Assembly: GCA_965246925.1 (NCBI GenBank)
Contig: OZ251994.1
Location: 3,100,001-3,164,000 of the forward strand
Source of the DNA: JANPPS01 sp965246925
Lineage (GTDB): Bacteria > Pseudomonadota > Alphaproteobacteria > Acetobacterales > Acetobacteraceae
Direction: 5' to 3'
Length of the DNA: 64,000 bases
The notes beneath the pieces were generated by a model. The model ran no database searches. It saw nothing but the letters and a program-made list of their open reading frames with translations, and was not told where the DNA came from. How positions within the stretch are numbered: position 1 is the first letter of the stretch; the number at the start of each line of letters is the position of its first letter. The position numbers and the translations under genes are program-made. Positions 35,490-43,536 of the stretch are shown one piece after another.

Positions 35490-37517
35490 CTATTGGCCTT
35501 CGATCTTGGAGAAATCCGCCGCCTGCGCCATGGCGGAGCCGATACGGTCGAGCAACCTGAGCCGGTTCCGGCGCAATGCCGGGTCCGGATCGTTCACGGT
35601 CACCTTATCAAAGAATGCGTCGAGCGGCGAGCGTAGGGCCGCCAGCGCGGACATGGCGTCGGTGAACCGCTCCCCGGCGATTGCCGCCTGGATCGCAGGC
35701 TCCGCATGCTCCAGCGCCGCAGCCAGCGCCCGTTCCTCCGGCAGATGCAGGAGCGCCGGGTCGATCATGCCGGCATGGGGGCCGTCCTTCCGGTCCTCGA
35801 TCCGCAGGATGTTGGCGGCACGCTTGCTGGCCGTCAGCAGGTTGGCGCCGTCCGGCGTCGCAAGGAACGCCGCCACCGCATCGGTCCGGGCCAGCAGGCG
35901 CACCAGGTCGTCATCCGCCCCGGCGGCGAACACGGCCGCCAGCACGTCATGCCGGGCACCCTCGGCCCGCAGCTGGATGCGCAGCCGGTCGGCGATGAAC
36001 GCCAGCACCTCGGGCCCTTGCTCCCCCGCATAGCCCGGCAGGCTGCGCAGCGGAATGCGCAGCCCGTTCTCGCGAATGATCCGGATCATGCCCAACGCAG
36101 CCCGGCGCAGCGCAAGCGGATCGCCGGACCCCGTCGGCGCCTCGCCGATCCGGAAGAAGGAAATCAGCTGATCGAGCTTGTCCCCTAGCGCCACGGCGAC
36201 CGACACGGGGGCGCTGGGCACCGGGTCCGTGGGCGAGCGCGGCGCGTAGTGCTCGCGGATGGCGGCCGCGACTTCCGGACCCTCGGACGCGGCGTAGTAG
36301 CCGCCCATGACGCCCTGCAGCTCCGGAAACTCCCCGACCATGCCCGTCGTGAGGTCCGCCTTGCACAGCTGCGCCGCACGGTGCACGAGGCCGCCATCCG
36401 CCCCGACCAGCGCGGCGACCGATCCGGCCATCGCGATCAGGCCCTGCACGCGGTCGAACTGCGTGCCGAGCCCGGCGTGATAGGTGATGCCCCGCAACGC
36501 GTCGACGCGGCCGGCCAGCGGCGTCTGCCGGTCCAAATCCCAAAAATAGCGCGCATCGCTGAACCGGGCCCGCAGCACCCGCTCGTTCCCCGCGATGATG
36601 GCCGCCCCGCCGTCGCTCGCCTCGATATTGGCTGCGAACGCAAACCGCGGCGCCGCCCGGCCATCCGCCTGCCGCAGCGCGAAATATCGCTGGTTCACCC
36701 GCATGCTGACCTGCATCACCTCGGGCGGCAAATCCATGTAGGCGTCGTCGATCCGGCCCAGCAGCGGCACCGGCCATTCGACCAGCCCGGCCACCTCGTC
36801 CAGCAGCCCGTCATCCGGCACGACCGTCAGGCCCTCGGCCGCGGCCAGAGCGGCGATGCCGTCCTGCACTACCCGGCGGCGTTCCGCGGCGGAGACGATC
36901 ACCCGGCGGGCGCGCAGCCCGTCCTGCCACTCCGCGCAGGACCGCACCGCGAACGCACCCGGCGCATGGAACCGGTGTCCCTCGGTCTCGCCGCCGCATT
37001 GCAGCCCATGCCCGTCATCCCCGCGATCCGCCAAGCCGAACGGCACCACGGCGCCGTCCAGGACGCATAGGATGCGGCGCAGCGGGCGGACCCAGGTGAA
37101 CGGGCTGCCCCCACCCCAGCGCATGGATTTTGGCCACGGAAACCGGCGCAGCAAGCCGGGCAGGGCGGCCGCGATCAGCCCGGCGGCGTCCTGCGCCGGC
37201 GCCTGCCGCGTCAGCATCCAGTACTCACCCTCGGCCACCACCTGGTCCCGGCTCGCGCCATGCTTGCGCAGAAATCCCAGCAAAGCAGCCTCCGGCGCCG
37301 CGATACGCGGCCCGCGCTCCACAGTGCTGCTGGCCGGAACCTGAGCCCGGACCTCCGCCGCCAGGGCGATCCGCCGCGGCCCGTAGAACGTCCGCACTGC
37401 GCCCGGCGCGATCGGCCCCAGCGCGTCCGTCACCAGCCGCGCCAGATCCTCCGCCCCCCGCGCCTGCATGCGCGCCGGGATCTCCTCGCTAAACAGCTCC
37501 AGCAACAGCTCAGCCAT
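35490..37517 (-). CDS. glyS: Glycyl-tRNA synthetase beta subunit
   Basis: 675 residues from ATG 37517 (MAELLLELFSEEIPARMQ, the family's invariant start). Subunit of the alpha2beta2 glycyl-tRNA synthetase, carrying tRNA-recognition domains (HD-like, anticodon-binding DALR near the C-terminus). Typical blocks: VERGPRIAAPEAALLGFLRKHG, EWPVPLLGRIDDAYMDLP and FDRVQGLIAMAG. Its start overlaps the stop of the VapB-VapC relic. Normally it would sit directly behind glyQ. Confidence 0.96.
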   Translation of the reverse strand: MAELLLELFSEEIPARMQARGAEDLARLVTDALGPIAPGAVRTFYGPRRIALAAEVRAQVPASSTVERGPRIAAPEAALLGFLRKHGASRDQVVAEGEYWMLTRQAPAQDAAGLIAAALPGLLRRFPWPKSMRWGGGSPFTWVRPLRRILCVLDGAVVPFGLADRGDDGHGLQCGGETEGHRFHAPGAFAVRSCAEWQDGLRARRVIVSAAERRRVVQDGIAALAAAEGLTVVPDDGLLDEVAGLVEWPVPLLGRIDDAYMDLPPEVMQVSMRVNQRYFALRQADGRAAPRFAFAANIEASDGGAAIIAGNERVLRARFSDARYFWDLDRQTPLAGRVDALRGITYHAGLGTQFDRVQGLIAMAGSVAALVGADGGLVHRAAQLCKADLTTGMVGEFPELQGVMGGYYAASEGPEVAAAIREHYAPRSPTDPVPSAPVSVAVALGDKLDQLISFFRIGEAPTGSGDPLALRRAALGMIRIIRENGLRIPLRSLPGYAGEQGPEVLAFIADRLRIQLRAEGARHDVLAAVFAAGADDDLVRLLARTDAVAAFLATPDGANLLTASKRAANILRIEDRKDGPHAGMIDPALLHLPEERALAAALEHAEPAIQAAIAGERFTDAMSALAALRSPLDAFFDKVTVNDPDPALRRNRLRLLDRIGSAMAQAADFSKIEGQ

Positions 37518-37726
37518 CAGTACGGAGCGGCTCGGATATCGGTCTGAGAGAAGTCGTCGCCTTTGAACAGCAAGGGCTGACTGAACGATTTCGCCAAAGC
37601 ATAGGCGAAGCAATCACCCGCCTCTTTGCGCAGCGAGACCAGCACGACATCGCCGAGGCTCTTGCCGGTCAACCCGGCAAGCTCGCTGGCGAGGCTTATG
37701 GCCTCATTGCTCTCGATCGTCAGCAT
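37517..37726 (-). pseudogene. VapB-VapC deletion fusion (toxin-antitoxin relic)
   Basis: 69 residues in one open frame. The first part, MLTIESNEAISLASELAGLTG onward to VSLRKE, is the N-terminal DNA-binding part of a VapB antitoxin (PSK_trans_fac/Rv0623 type). It passes straight into GDCFAYALAKSFSQPLLFKG and DDFSQTDI, the C-terminal end of a VapC PIN toxin. The end of VapB and most of VapC, including the first catalytic acidic residues, are missing, as if an in-frame deletion of several hundred bases fused them. It lies between glyQ and glyS. Two more start codons are possible at 37735. Confidence 0.8.
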
Positions 37727-37744
37727 ATGTCCCATGCCGCTAAT

Positions 37745-38623
37745 CTACGCGCTCACCGGCACCGCGGCAACGCTCTCGCCCGCCAGCCACGCCTCGCAAC
37801 AGCCGCGCGCCAGGCTCCGCACCCGGCCAATATACCCCGCGCGCTCCGCCACTGAAATCACCCCCCGCGCGTCCAGCAGATTGAACAGGTGGCTCGCCTT
37901 GATGCACTGGTCATACGCCGGCAACGCCAGCTTCGCCGTCAGCAGCGCGGCACACTCCTGCTCCGCATCCGCGAAATGCCGGCCGAGCTGAGCCGTGTCC
38001 GCGTGCTCGAAACTATAGCGGCTGTATTCCTGCTCGTTCCGCAAGAACACGTCGCCATAGGTCACGCCCTGGCCATTGAAATCCAGGTCGTACACGTTCT
38101 CCACCCCCTGCACATACATCGCCAGCCGCTCGAGCCCATAGGTGAATTCTGCGCTGGGCGCCGCGACCGCGATGCCGCCGACTTGCTGGAAATACGTGAA
38201 CTGCGTCACCTCCATCCCGTCGCACCAAACCTCCCACCCCAGCCCCCACGCGCCCAGCGTCGGGCTCTCCCAGTCATCCTCCACGAACCGGATGTCATGC
38301 AGCAGCGGATCGATCCCGATCGCGCGGTAGCTGTCCAGCAACAATGCCTGACAATCTGCCGGGCTGGGCTTCAGGATGGCCTGATATTGGTAGTAATGGC
38401 CCAGCCGGTTCGGGTTCTGCCCATACCGCCCGTCGGACGGACGCCGGCTCGGCTGCGCATACGCCGCGCGCCATGGCCGCGGCCCCAGCGCCCGCAGCGT
38501 GGTCGCGGGATGGAAGGTGCCCGCCCCCATCTCCATGTCGTATGGCTGTAGAATGACGCAGCCCTGCGCCGCCCAGAAGGCATGCAGGCGGAGAATGAGG
38601 TCCTGAAAGCTGGGAGGGCGCAT
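37745..38623 (-). CDS. glyQ: Glycyl-tRNA synthetase alpha subunit
   Basis: 292 residues from ATG 38623 (MRPPSFQDLILRLHAFWAAQ). The class-II catalytic subunit: GCVILQPYDMEMGAGTFHPA, RPSDGRYGQNPNRLGHYYQ, LGWEVWCDGMEVTQFTYFQQ and GLERLAMYVQG. Works with GlyS. Its start codon overlaps the start of the divergent CoA-binding gene by CATG, so the two genes must share overlapping leaders read in opposite directions. Complete. Confidence 0.96.
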   Translation of the reverse strand: MRPPSFQDLILRLHAFWAAQGCVILQPYDMEMGAGTFHPATTLRALGPRPWRAAYAQPSRRPSDGRYGQNPNRLGHYYQYQAILKPSPADCQALLLDSYRAIGIDPLLHDIRFVEDDWESPTLGAWGLGWEVWCDGMEVTQFTYFQQVGGIAVAAPSAEFTYGLERLAMYVQGVENVYDLDFNGQGVTYGDVFLRNEQEYSRYSFEHADTAQLGRHFADAEQECAALLTAKLALPAYDQCIKASHLFNLLDARGVISVAERAGYIGRVRSLARGCCEAWLAGESVAAVPVSA

Positions 38624-39053
38624 GAACACGAGCATAGAGGCGGCAGGGCAGGGGGGGAAGATCGCGGAAATCCTGACCACCACCCGGCGCATCGCCGTCG
38701 TCGGCCTGTCCCCCAATCCGGCCCGCCCCTCCTACGGCGTTACGGCCTTCCTGATCGGGCGCGGGTTTGACGTCGTGGGCGTAAACCCGGGCCTGGCCGG
38801 TCAAACCGTGCTGGGCCGCCCAGTCGTGGCCACGCTGGCCGACGCCGCGCCGCTCGATATGGTGGACATCTTTCGGGCGTCGGACGCCGCGGGCGCGGTG
38901 ATCGATCAGGCCATCGCGCTCGGCGCCCGCACGGTCTGGACGCAGCTGGGCGTCCGAGACGATGCCGCCGCCGCCCGGGCCGAAGCCGCGGGGCTGCGCG
39001 TCGTCATGGACCGCTGCCCGGCGATCGAATGGCGCCGCCTCCGCCTCCCTTGA
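38622..39053 (+). CDS. CoA-binding domain protein (YccU type)
   Basis: 143 residues. A Rossmann-type CoA-binding domain: RIAVVGLSPNPARPSYGV, FDVVGVNPGLAGQTVLGRPV, MVDIFRASDAAGAVIDQAI and the C-terminal VMDRCPAIEWRRL. The conserved Cys-Pro in MDRCP is the usual family end. It acts alone in many bacteria; function unproven, perhaps CoA or acyl-CoA sensing. Divergent from glyQ with start codons sharing CATG. Confidence 0.88.
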   Translation: MNTSIEAAGQGGKIAEILTTTRRIAVVGLSPNPARPSYGVTAFLIGRGFDVVGVNPGLAGQTVLGRPVVATLADAAPLDMVDIFRASDAAGAVIDQAIALGARTVWTQLGVRDDAAAARAEAAGLRVVMDRCPAIEWRRLRLP

Positions 39054-39111
39054 ACCAGAATACCCGCCGGGCCACGTTGGGGCGGCCACAAACCTAGGAT
39101 TGGGACGTGAC

Positions 39112-39936
39112 ATGACGAATGAAGAGCGGGATCTGATCGGCAAGTTCATCGCCCGCATCGCCGGGCAGACGCCAGCCAGCAGCTTCGGCAGCGTGCCGCA
39201 GCAGCAGCCGGCCCTGCCTCCCATCGACCCGGAGGCCGACAAATACATCGCCCAGCAGTTCGACTCCCACCCCACCGCCCGCTATCGCATCGTCCAGACC
39301 GCACTGGTGCAGGAAGCCGCGTTCGCCGAGGCGCAGAACCGCATCCGGCGTCTCGAGTGGGAGCTGCAACAGGCCCAGCAGCAGGCCCAGCAGGCCCCAC
39401 AACAGCAGCGGAGCGGCGGATTCTTCGGTAGCCTGTTTGGCGGCGGTCAGCCGCAGCGCCCGGCGCAAGGCTACGGCGGCGGTTTTCAGCCGTCCGCTCC
39501 ACCCCCACCGCAATACCCGCCCAGCTACCAGCCGGGCATGTTTCAGCAGGGCGGCGGTTCGAGTTTTCTGGGTTCTGCCCTGACCACGGCTGCCGGCGTA
39601 GCGGGCGGCATGGTGGTCGGCAACGCGCTCATGGGGGCTTTCAGCGGACATCACGACACGGGTGGCGGTTTTGGCGGCCAGACGGCATCCAACTCACCGT
39701 TCGGCACTGCATTCGACGGTGCCGGCGTGAGCCCGGTGTCGGACCCTACGGCCGGGTTTACGGATGCCGGCGGGTTCAACGCGCCCGTGTCCGACCCGTT
39801 CTCCGGCGGTGGCACGACCAAGAATTTCGACGATGGTGGGTTTACCCAGGATACCAGCTACGACCAGGGCGGTGGTGATCCGTTCGGCGGTGGTGGCGGC
39901 GGCTTCGACCCGGGCGGTTTCGACGATAACACCTGA
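39112..39936 (+). CDS. DUF2076 family protein
   Basis: 274 residues from ATG 39112. The N-terminal 90 residues (MTNEERDLIGKFIARIAGQ, DPEADKYIAQQF, IVQTALVQEAAFAEAQNRI) form the DUF2076 helical domain; then a Gln-rich coiled stretch, a Gly/Pro/Gln linker, a hydrophobic glycine-rich segment (FLGSALTTAAGVAGGMVVGN), and a Gly/Asp/Phe-rich tail. The layout suggests a membrane-associated envelope protein. Function unknown. Its 3' end overlaps the thioesterase gene. Confidence 0.88.
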   Translation: MTNEERDLIGKFIARIAGQTPASSFGSVPQQQPALPPIDPEADKYIAQQFDSHPTARYRIVQTALVQEAAFAEAQNRIRRLEWELQQAQQQAQQAPQQQRSGGFFGSLFGGGQPQRPAQGYGGGFQPSAPPPPQYPPSYQPGMFQQGGGSSFLGSALTTAAGVAGGMVVGNALMGAFSGHHDTGGGFGGQTASNSPFGTAFDGAGVSPVSDPTAGFTDAGGFNAPVSDPFSGGGTTKNFDDGGFTQDTSYDQGGGDPFGGGGGGFDPGGFDDNT

Positions 39937-40408
39937 CGCCCCGTTCACCGCCCCCAGCGCGACAGTCGTTCCGGAGTGGATCGACGAGAACGGCCACATG
40001 AACCTCGCCTACTACATGGTGGTGTTCGACCGTGCGACGGACGCGCTATGGGCGGTGCTGGGCTTGGGCGAAGCCTACCGCACCGCCACCGGCGGCGGCA
40101 CCTTCGCCGCCGAAGCCCACATCCTCTACCGCGCCGAGCTCCTGCTGGGCGAAACCGTCGACGTCACCGTCCAGATCCTGGGTGCCGACAGCAAGCGCAT
40201 CCACCTCGCCTACGAGATGCGCCGGGCGGATACCGTGGCGTCGCACCTGGAACTCATGCTGCTCCATGTCGATCTCGGCACACGCAAGGTGGCGCCGTTC
40301 CGGGGTGACGCGGCCCGCAACGTCGCCGCCGCAGCGAAAGCGCACGCGACCCTGCCATTCCCGGACTGGGCCGGACGCCCCATGCGCCGGACCCAGCCCC
40401 CGGCCTAA
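39893..40408 (+). CDS. Hotdog-fold thioesterase
   Basis: About 171 residues if GTG 39893 is used; GTG 39890 is equally possible. The hotdog domain is clear from WIDENGHMNLAYYMVVFDRA through ILYRAELLLGETVDVTVQ to LELMLLHVDL; the Asn-Gly-His-Met segment and Asp are typical of 4-hydroxybenzoyl-CoA/carnitine-type thioesterases (YbgC/FcbC or L-carnitine dehydrogenase-linked types). No ATG lies before the domain, so the start must be GTG inside the DUF2076 coding end, or a nonstandard codon. Substrate unknown. Confidence 0.8.
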   Translation: MAAASTRAVSTITPDAPFTAPSATVVPEWIDENGHMNLAYYMVVFDRATDALWAVLGLGEAYRTATGGGTFAAEAHILYRAELLLGETVDVTVQILGADSKRIHLAYEMRRADTVASHLELMLLHVDLGTRKVAPFRGDAARNVAAAAKAHATLPFPDWAGRPMRRTQPPA

Positions 40409-40416
40409 GCCCCGGC

Positions 40417-41238
40417 CTAAGCATCGGCCCGGCTCACCCCCGGCGCCTCGTCCGCCATCCAGCCCGGCATTGCCGGCCGCAGCACCGCACCGGCACACTC
40501 CAGCGCCGCCGCATTCACCGCGTCCAGCCGCAGCAAGGCCAGCCCGGCATCCCCGCAAGACGACCGCATCACCCCCACCTCCGCCCCGCCCGACATCACC
40601 GGCGTGCCCGGCGCAGGCGCCGCACCCTCGATCCGGACCGGCATGAGCCGCCGCTTCAGCAAGCCGCGGTACTTGGTCCGCGCCGTCAGCTCCTGGCCCA
40701 TGTAACAACCCTTGGTCCAGGACACGCCATGCAGCGCGTCGAATCCGGCCTCCAGCAGCGTCGTCTTCTCCGCCTCCATATCGCGCGACCCATCCGGCAA
40801 CCCGAGCAACAGCCGATGCCGGTCCCACTCCTCCACCGTGGCCGAGGCCGCCAGCTCCACCACCGTCAACACGCGCCACCCCGCCTCGGACAGCCGCGGG
40901 TCCGGCGTCCCCATGCCGGGATCCCCGTCCCACGCGGCATAGACCCGCAACGGCGACGGCGCGATCTGCACCCGCGCCCGCATCCGGAACCGCCCAAGCC
41001 GCGTCGCCAGCATCCCCGCCTGCCCGGCCTCGCAATCCAGCAACAGCGCCTCCGCCCCGGCATGCACGAAGAAATCCGCAAGCCACTTCCCCTGCGGCGT
41101 CAACAGCGCCGCCCAGACCGCCCGCCCCGGCCCCACCAACGCCACATCGTTCGACACCAGCCCTTGAAGGAAAGAGACCCGGTCCTCCCCCACCACGGAC
41201 AGCACGGCACGGTCGGGCAACGGCGCAATCTTGATCAT
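40417..41238 (-). CDS. ygfZ: Folate-dependent iron-sulfur protein YgfZ
   Basis: 273 residues from ATG 41238. Member of the glycine-cleavage T-protein fold; YgfZ/IBA57 proteins help make or repair certain iron-sulfur enzymes using tetrahydrofolate. The diagnostic motif KGCYMGQELTART is present with its Cys. Begins MIKIAPLPDRAVLSVVGEDR, the usual N-terminus. Longer in-frame reading into the T6SS island is spurious. It converges on the thioesterase and marks the core-genome edge of the accessory island. Confidence 0.92.
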   Translation of the reverse strand: MIKIAPLPDRAVLSVVGEDRVSFLQGLVSNDVALVGPGRAVWAALLTPQGKWLADFFVHAGAEALLLDCEAGQAGMLATRLGRFRMRARVQIAPSPLRVYAAWDGDPGMGTPDPRLSEAGWRVLTVVELAASATVEEWDRHRLLLGLPDGSRDMEAEKTTLLEAGFDALHGVSWTKGCYMGQELTARTKYRGLLKRRLMPVRIEGAAPAPGTPVMSGGAEVGVMRSSCGDAGLALLRLDAVNAAALECAGAVLRPAMPGWMADEAPGVSRADA

Positions 41239-41309
41239 GCCATCAAGCTGGTGCGCCGCCCCCCAAATGTCACGGCTCAGGCCACCCGATCTTCCGCTGC
41301 GGACATCCC

Positions 41310-41606
41310 CTATTCCACCAGCACGTATGCCTGCCCCTGCGTAATCACCCCACCATGCTCCGTCTTGTCGCCGAGCCGCGCGACAGGCTTGCCATCGATG
41401 CTGACGAACGAGGACCCGCCCGTGATCCGGTCCGGCCCACCCCCGGCGCAGAGGCAGGTGCCGTCCACCGTGGCGACCGGGATCCCGCCGACCCTCACGA
41501 ACCCCTGTGTGGCAATGATGGGCCCGCCAACATGCGGAACGGGGCCGGGCTCGGCCTTGGGACAGGTATGCAGATGGCCGAGAAGTGCGACGGGTCTGCC
41601 GGTCAT
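41310..41606 (-). CDS. PAAR-domain T6SS spike tip protein (PAAR-1)
   Basis: 98 residues, a stand-alone PAAR protein. Starts MTGRPVALLGHLHTCPKAEP and continues HVGGPIIATQGFVRVGGIPVA and RLGDKTEHGGVITQG, the three PAAR-like repeats with metal-binding His/Cys. PAAR sharpens the VgrG trimer and can carry effectors. It carries no toxin extension. Its ATG overlaps the stop of EA-1 (ATGA). It is the last gene of the island. Confidence 0.93.
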   Translation of the reverse strand: MTGRPVALLGHLHTCPKAEPGPVPHVGGPIIATQGFVRVGGIPVATVDGTCLCAGGGPDRITGGSSFVSIDGKPVARLGDKTEHGGVITQGQAYVLVE

Positions 41607-42262
41607 TGTCCGAACTCCGTTTTAACAGCGGTCCTGGGTGGCGCGAGCGGGTTGATCTCGACCAAACTGGTCCGGACGCTATGTCCGGCTTGCCATGTCG
41701 CGATGTCAATAAGGCAGTCCTCGCGCATCCCATCCTGCTCGAGCAACGCGGAGGCACAAAGCTTAGCCAACTCGAGCGCCGGCCCCTGTCCGTCATGACC
41801 ATGCCGCGTCACCGTCCGAAGCGGTTTCGAGGTGCCGGAATGAAAGCGATACTCGTTCGCCTGAGTATGATCCTGATGCGCGAAAAAGCGCAGCCAGACC
41901 GGCTCCCGTGCCATAATCCACGCCGAGAGCACGATTCGCATCCGCTCGGACGACAGATGGAACAGCTCGATCCCGGACTGTCGGTCGAACGGAAGCAGCC
42001 AGGGCCACTCTTTCCAACTGCAGACCGCAATCTTGGGGAATAGCAGACCCTCCGGCGCATAATCGGTCCAGCTGATCTTATGTGTCCGGTCCTGTTCGAG
42101 AAAGCTTTCGAGTTCGGCCACCGCTACAGGCGTTTCCGAAACCACCGGTGCCATGTGCTGTCGTAACCAGTCAGGCAAACGCCGGTAATCCGTCGCGCGC
42201 ACGGCATTGGGGGCAGGCTGCAGCTGTCTGGATCGCTCTGAAAAGGTCAACTCCACCGCCAT
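41603..42262 (-). CDS. EA-1: unrecognised protein coupled to PAAR
   Basis: 219 residues. I do not recognise a named family with certainty. Visible features: FPKIAVCSWKEWPWLLPFDR, RIVLSAWIMAREPVWLRFF, NEYRF, DCLIDIATW and LVEINPLAPP near the end. The order E-x-R, D-x-A/Y, then V-E-I-N-P recalls the C-terminal metal/ATP site of D123-like ATP-grasp proteins, but this is inference. No signal peptide or membrane helix. The stop overlaps the PAAR-1 start. A second copy (43640-44267) and a third tail (43537 on) also abut PAAR starts, so it may be an adaptor, modifier or chaperone for PAAR cargo. The GC content is closer to the core than that of the SMI1 genes. Confidence 0.7.
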   Translation of the reverse strand: MAVELTFSERSRQLQPAPNAVRATDYRRLPDWLRQHMAPVVSETPVAVAELESFLEQDRTHKISWTDYAPEGLLFPKIAVCSWKEWPWLLPFDRQSGIELFHLSSERMRIVLSAWIMAREPVWLRFFAHQDHTQANEYRFHSGTSKPLRTVTRHGHDGQGPALELAKLCASALLEQDGMREDCLIDIATWQAGHSVRTSLVEINPLAPPRTAVKTEFGQ

Positions 42263-42399
42263 TCCGCAAAACTAAGAGTTCATCACTTTCAAACCTCTTT
42301 GCCGACGGATGTTCGCTCGGGCGTCATCAAAGCGATGCGTAGTTGATCGGCTTCTAGAGCACTCACCGACCAAGCGGAACCGCCTGGACAGTAGACGTG

Positions 42400-42642
42400 C
42401 TAGCCTAACTTAAAAAACTTGAGCCCAAGCCGACCTACTCCGGTCGGATTGGGCTGTAGTAGATAAGGGTTTGCATAATCAAGGCCTGTCAGACTGTGGT
42501 GTAGACACTTTGCCGGATCAATCCAACGGCCGATGTTCATGATGAAGTCTCGATCCTCGAGAAGGTCTTCGGAATTCATGTTCTCCCGCGACAGCGGCTT
42601 TGCGCCAGCTACGGAAACGCCCTCGACATTCGCTAGGCTGTC
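42400..42642 (-). pseudogene. Unrecognised coding remnant in the cassette region
   Basis: An open frame of 80 residues with no start at its upstream end, which follows TGA at 42643-42645. It reads NVEGVSVAGAKPL, then from ATG 42579 MNSEDLLEDRDFIMNIGRW, IDPAKCLHHSLTGLDYANPY and LLQPNPTGVGRLGLKFF, and ends at TAG 42400. It looks protein-like rather than random and lies in sense with its neighbours, between SMI1-A and EA-1. It may be the C-terminus of a lost effector or immunity protein. I cannot assign a family. Confidence 0.45.
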
Positions 42643-42807
42643 TCACCAACTTTTTCACTCCCATTATAGCCTGCACAACTCCGGCTCGGCGAAGCTCCGT
42701 AGAACGTCTGCATGGAAGCGGAGGGGGCTCGAAGCATGGTCTTAACTCTGGCTTACCCAACTCTGTGAGCCAAACGCTTGCTGTATGAGATGACTTCTTC
42801 TTCTATT

Positions 42808-42822
42808 TTGACCGTCGGTCAA
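42808..42822. repeat. Palindrome downstream of SMI1-A
   Basis: TTGACCGTCGGTCAA: 7-base arms around a single T. It lies just past the SMI1-A stop. The flanking 42263-42837 stretch otherwise holds only the remnant at 42400-42642. It could be a regulator site or a recombination scar. Confidence 0.3.
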
Positions 42823-42837
42823 CGCCTAAGCTCCGAG

Positions 42838-43374
42838 CTACCCGTTGTTCAGCTCAATCCGGTCAAAAAATGTCTGCAGATCTGGAGCAATGAAACCTAG
42901 GATCGTGTTCTGTCCAACTCCCCAAGTTTCATGCACAGCGTTCCATGCCCAAACGCTACCAGGTTGATGATCACCAGTTTGCAAGAGCAGCAGCCCATCT
43001 GTCCTCATCAAAACTCGCCCGATAGGTAGCATGCCTGGAGGAATGCGAGGTCCGATATCGGGGTAGAACGGATGAGGAGCGCTATACCGATCGATGTTCC
43101 CAGCAAGGCTCTTGTAGTTTGCTAGATATGAGACCAAGCCTCTTTCTTGGGATCCGTCTGTAAAGATAACCTTCACTACTGACCAGCGCAGCAAATCAAA
43201 TTCCATCGTGCCAAATACAGAAGCGAGATACCTGTAATCATCGGGCAACTTCACTCCAAGGCGTTTTTCTATCTCGACAAGCTCACTCTCTGAGAACGGC
43301 TCAGTCTCCGCCAAGCCTTCGCCTGATCGTCTAGTCTTGCTGTAAGTTATAATCTCATCTCTAATCGTCAACAA
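42838..43374 (-). CDS. SMI1/KNR4 family immunity protein A
   Basis: 178 residues from TTG 43374, six bases after AGGAG. SMI1/KNR4 (SUKH) fold: FSESELVEIEKRLGVKLPDD, YRYLASVFGTMEFDLLRW, and the end GSVWAWNAVHETWGVGQNT then LGFIAPDLQTFFDRI. SUKH proteins neutralise nuclease toxins of polymorphic toxin systems. Directly upstream, 15 bases away, ends an HNH toxin tail (43389-43523), so this is the surviving immunity gene of a decayed effector. AT-rich compared with flanking core genes, suggesting transfer. Paralogous to SMI1-B. Confidence 0.85.
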   Translation of the reverse strand: MLTIRDEIITYSKTRRSGEGLAETEPFSESELVEIEKRLGVKLPDDYRYLASVFGTMEFDLLRWSVVKVIFTDGSQERGLVSYLANYKSLAGNIDRYSAPHPFYPDIGPRIPPGMLPIGRVLMRTDGLLLLQTGDHQPGSVWAWNAVHETWGVGQNTILGFIAPDLQTFFDRIELNNG

Positions 43375-43388
43375 TTTCCGCTCCTGAG

Positions 43389-43523
43389 TTAGTAAAGGGG
43401 TGTGTCCATTATGGATGCGCCACCTGTGTGCGGAACGATATCGTGCACCGCGCTTTGCACCCAACCAACCGTTCCATCCTCAAAATGATGCAATGTAAAG
43501 TCGCCGGCGGGTCTGCCGGTCAT
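43389..43523 (-). pseudogene. PAAR-3 head fused to HNH-toxin tail
   Basis: 44 residues. The first six, MTGRPA, equal the PAAR-1 start. The rest, LHHFEDGTVGWVQSAVHDI then HTGGASIMDTPLY, match the tail of the intact toxin at 45062 (LHHFEDGQIGFVPRVLHD, HTGGASIVSNPHY). An internal deletion has removed everything between. It implies a former PAAR-toxin protein followed by immunity gene SMI1-A. The HNH-like His pair is kept but no stable domain is possible. Confidence 0.75.
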
Positions 43524-43536
43524 TGTCCGTGATCCT

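Noticed and set aside
41239..41802. N-terminal extension of ygfZ into the T6SS island
   Set aside because: The family starts at MIKIAPLPD (41238), and the extension lies over PAAR-1 and EA-1 in another frame.
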